This document shows, in pieces, positions 5,783 to 5,797 of a stretch of DNA of 5,797 nt. Every line of letters starts with the position of its first letter. Positions within the stretch are counted from its first letter, which is position 1. The position numbers and the translations under genes were made by a program. The DNA is from Candidatus Heimdallarchaeota archaeon (GTDB lineage: Archaea > Asgardarchaeota > Heimdallarchaeia > JABLTI01). Under the pieces are notes generated by a model that was given only the letters and a program-made list of their open reading frames with translations, searched no databases and was not told the origin of the DNA. The stretch covers positions 1 to 5,797 of the forward strand of contig JAUVZH010000198.1 in assembly GCA_030602675.1 (NCBI GenBank). Direction: 5' to 3'.

Positions 5783-5797
5783 ATGAGTAAAATGACC
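5783..5797 (+). CDS. Possible start of a plus-strand gene cut by the right edge
   Basis: ATG 5783 opens a frame reading MSKMT before the window ends. It has AGGGA (5772-5776) six bases upstream and a TATA-like TTTTATTA (5743-5750) 33-40 bases upstream, the same spacing as in the TPR promoters. Only five codons are visible, so the product cannot be named. It would be divergent from the right TPR gene. Confidence 0.4.

Noticed and set aside
1..5797. CRISPR arrays, tRNA or rRNA genes, insertion sequences
   Set aside because: No regularly spaced repeats, cloverleaf-like segments, transposase frames or terminal inverted repeats were seen.

Overview
The window is AT-rich and reads as archaeal. Several start codons have a TATA-like element about 33-42 bases upstream or a short purine-rich ribosome binding site just before them. 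The toxin-antitoxin pair is of a UPF0175/DUF3368 type that is common in archaea and cyanobacteria. No marker gene fixes the lineage; a little-studied archaeon (DPANN- or Asgard-like) is a guess only.

Layout, left to right: (1) the first 777 bases are one unbroken minus-strand reading frame that runs off the left edge. It encodes the first 259 residues of a Ser/Leu-rich protein faintly resembling a degenerate RecA-like (helicase-type) domain. (2) Bases 898-1869, minus strand, encode a 323-residue TPR-repeat protein with a CxCPxC motif. (3) Bases 2107-3243, minus strand, encode a 378-residue protein whose order of elements resembles the TIM barrel of tRNA-guanine transglycosylase/DpdA enzymes, with the usual nucleophile apparently missing. 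(4) Divergent from it, on the plus strand, is a toxin-antitoxin operon. The antitoxin (3291-3884) joins a YwgA/Panacea-like N-terminal domain to a UPF0175 C-terminal domain, and the toxin (3949-4461) is a DUF3368-type PIN nuclease. (5) Bases 4627-5595, minus strand, encode a second 322-residue TPR protein, a clear paralog of the first. (6) At the right edge the first five codons of a plus-strand gene may be visible.

Four results matter most. The two TPR paralogs share four cysteines at fixed spacing, which suggests a metal or redox site. Their upstream flanks, their downstream flanks and the promoter of the left-edge gene share a TTAGCT plus T-rich/TATA element. This points to segmental duplication and possibly common control, and it moves the start of the left TPR gene to ATG 1869. 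The antitoxin ends at a stop codon beyond which a +1 shift restores a 16-codon helical tail typical of the family, so it carries a frameshift, a recent truncation, a recoding site or a sequencing error. The left-edge gene is easy to miss because it has no stop inside the window.

How the genes work together is largely unknown. The toxin and antitoxin form a standard self-regulated pair. The TPR proteins are likely scaffolds or protein-binding partners, and the TGT-like protein could bind nucleic acid or a deazapurine. Nothing in the sequence proves that these three parts form one system.
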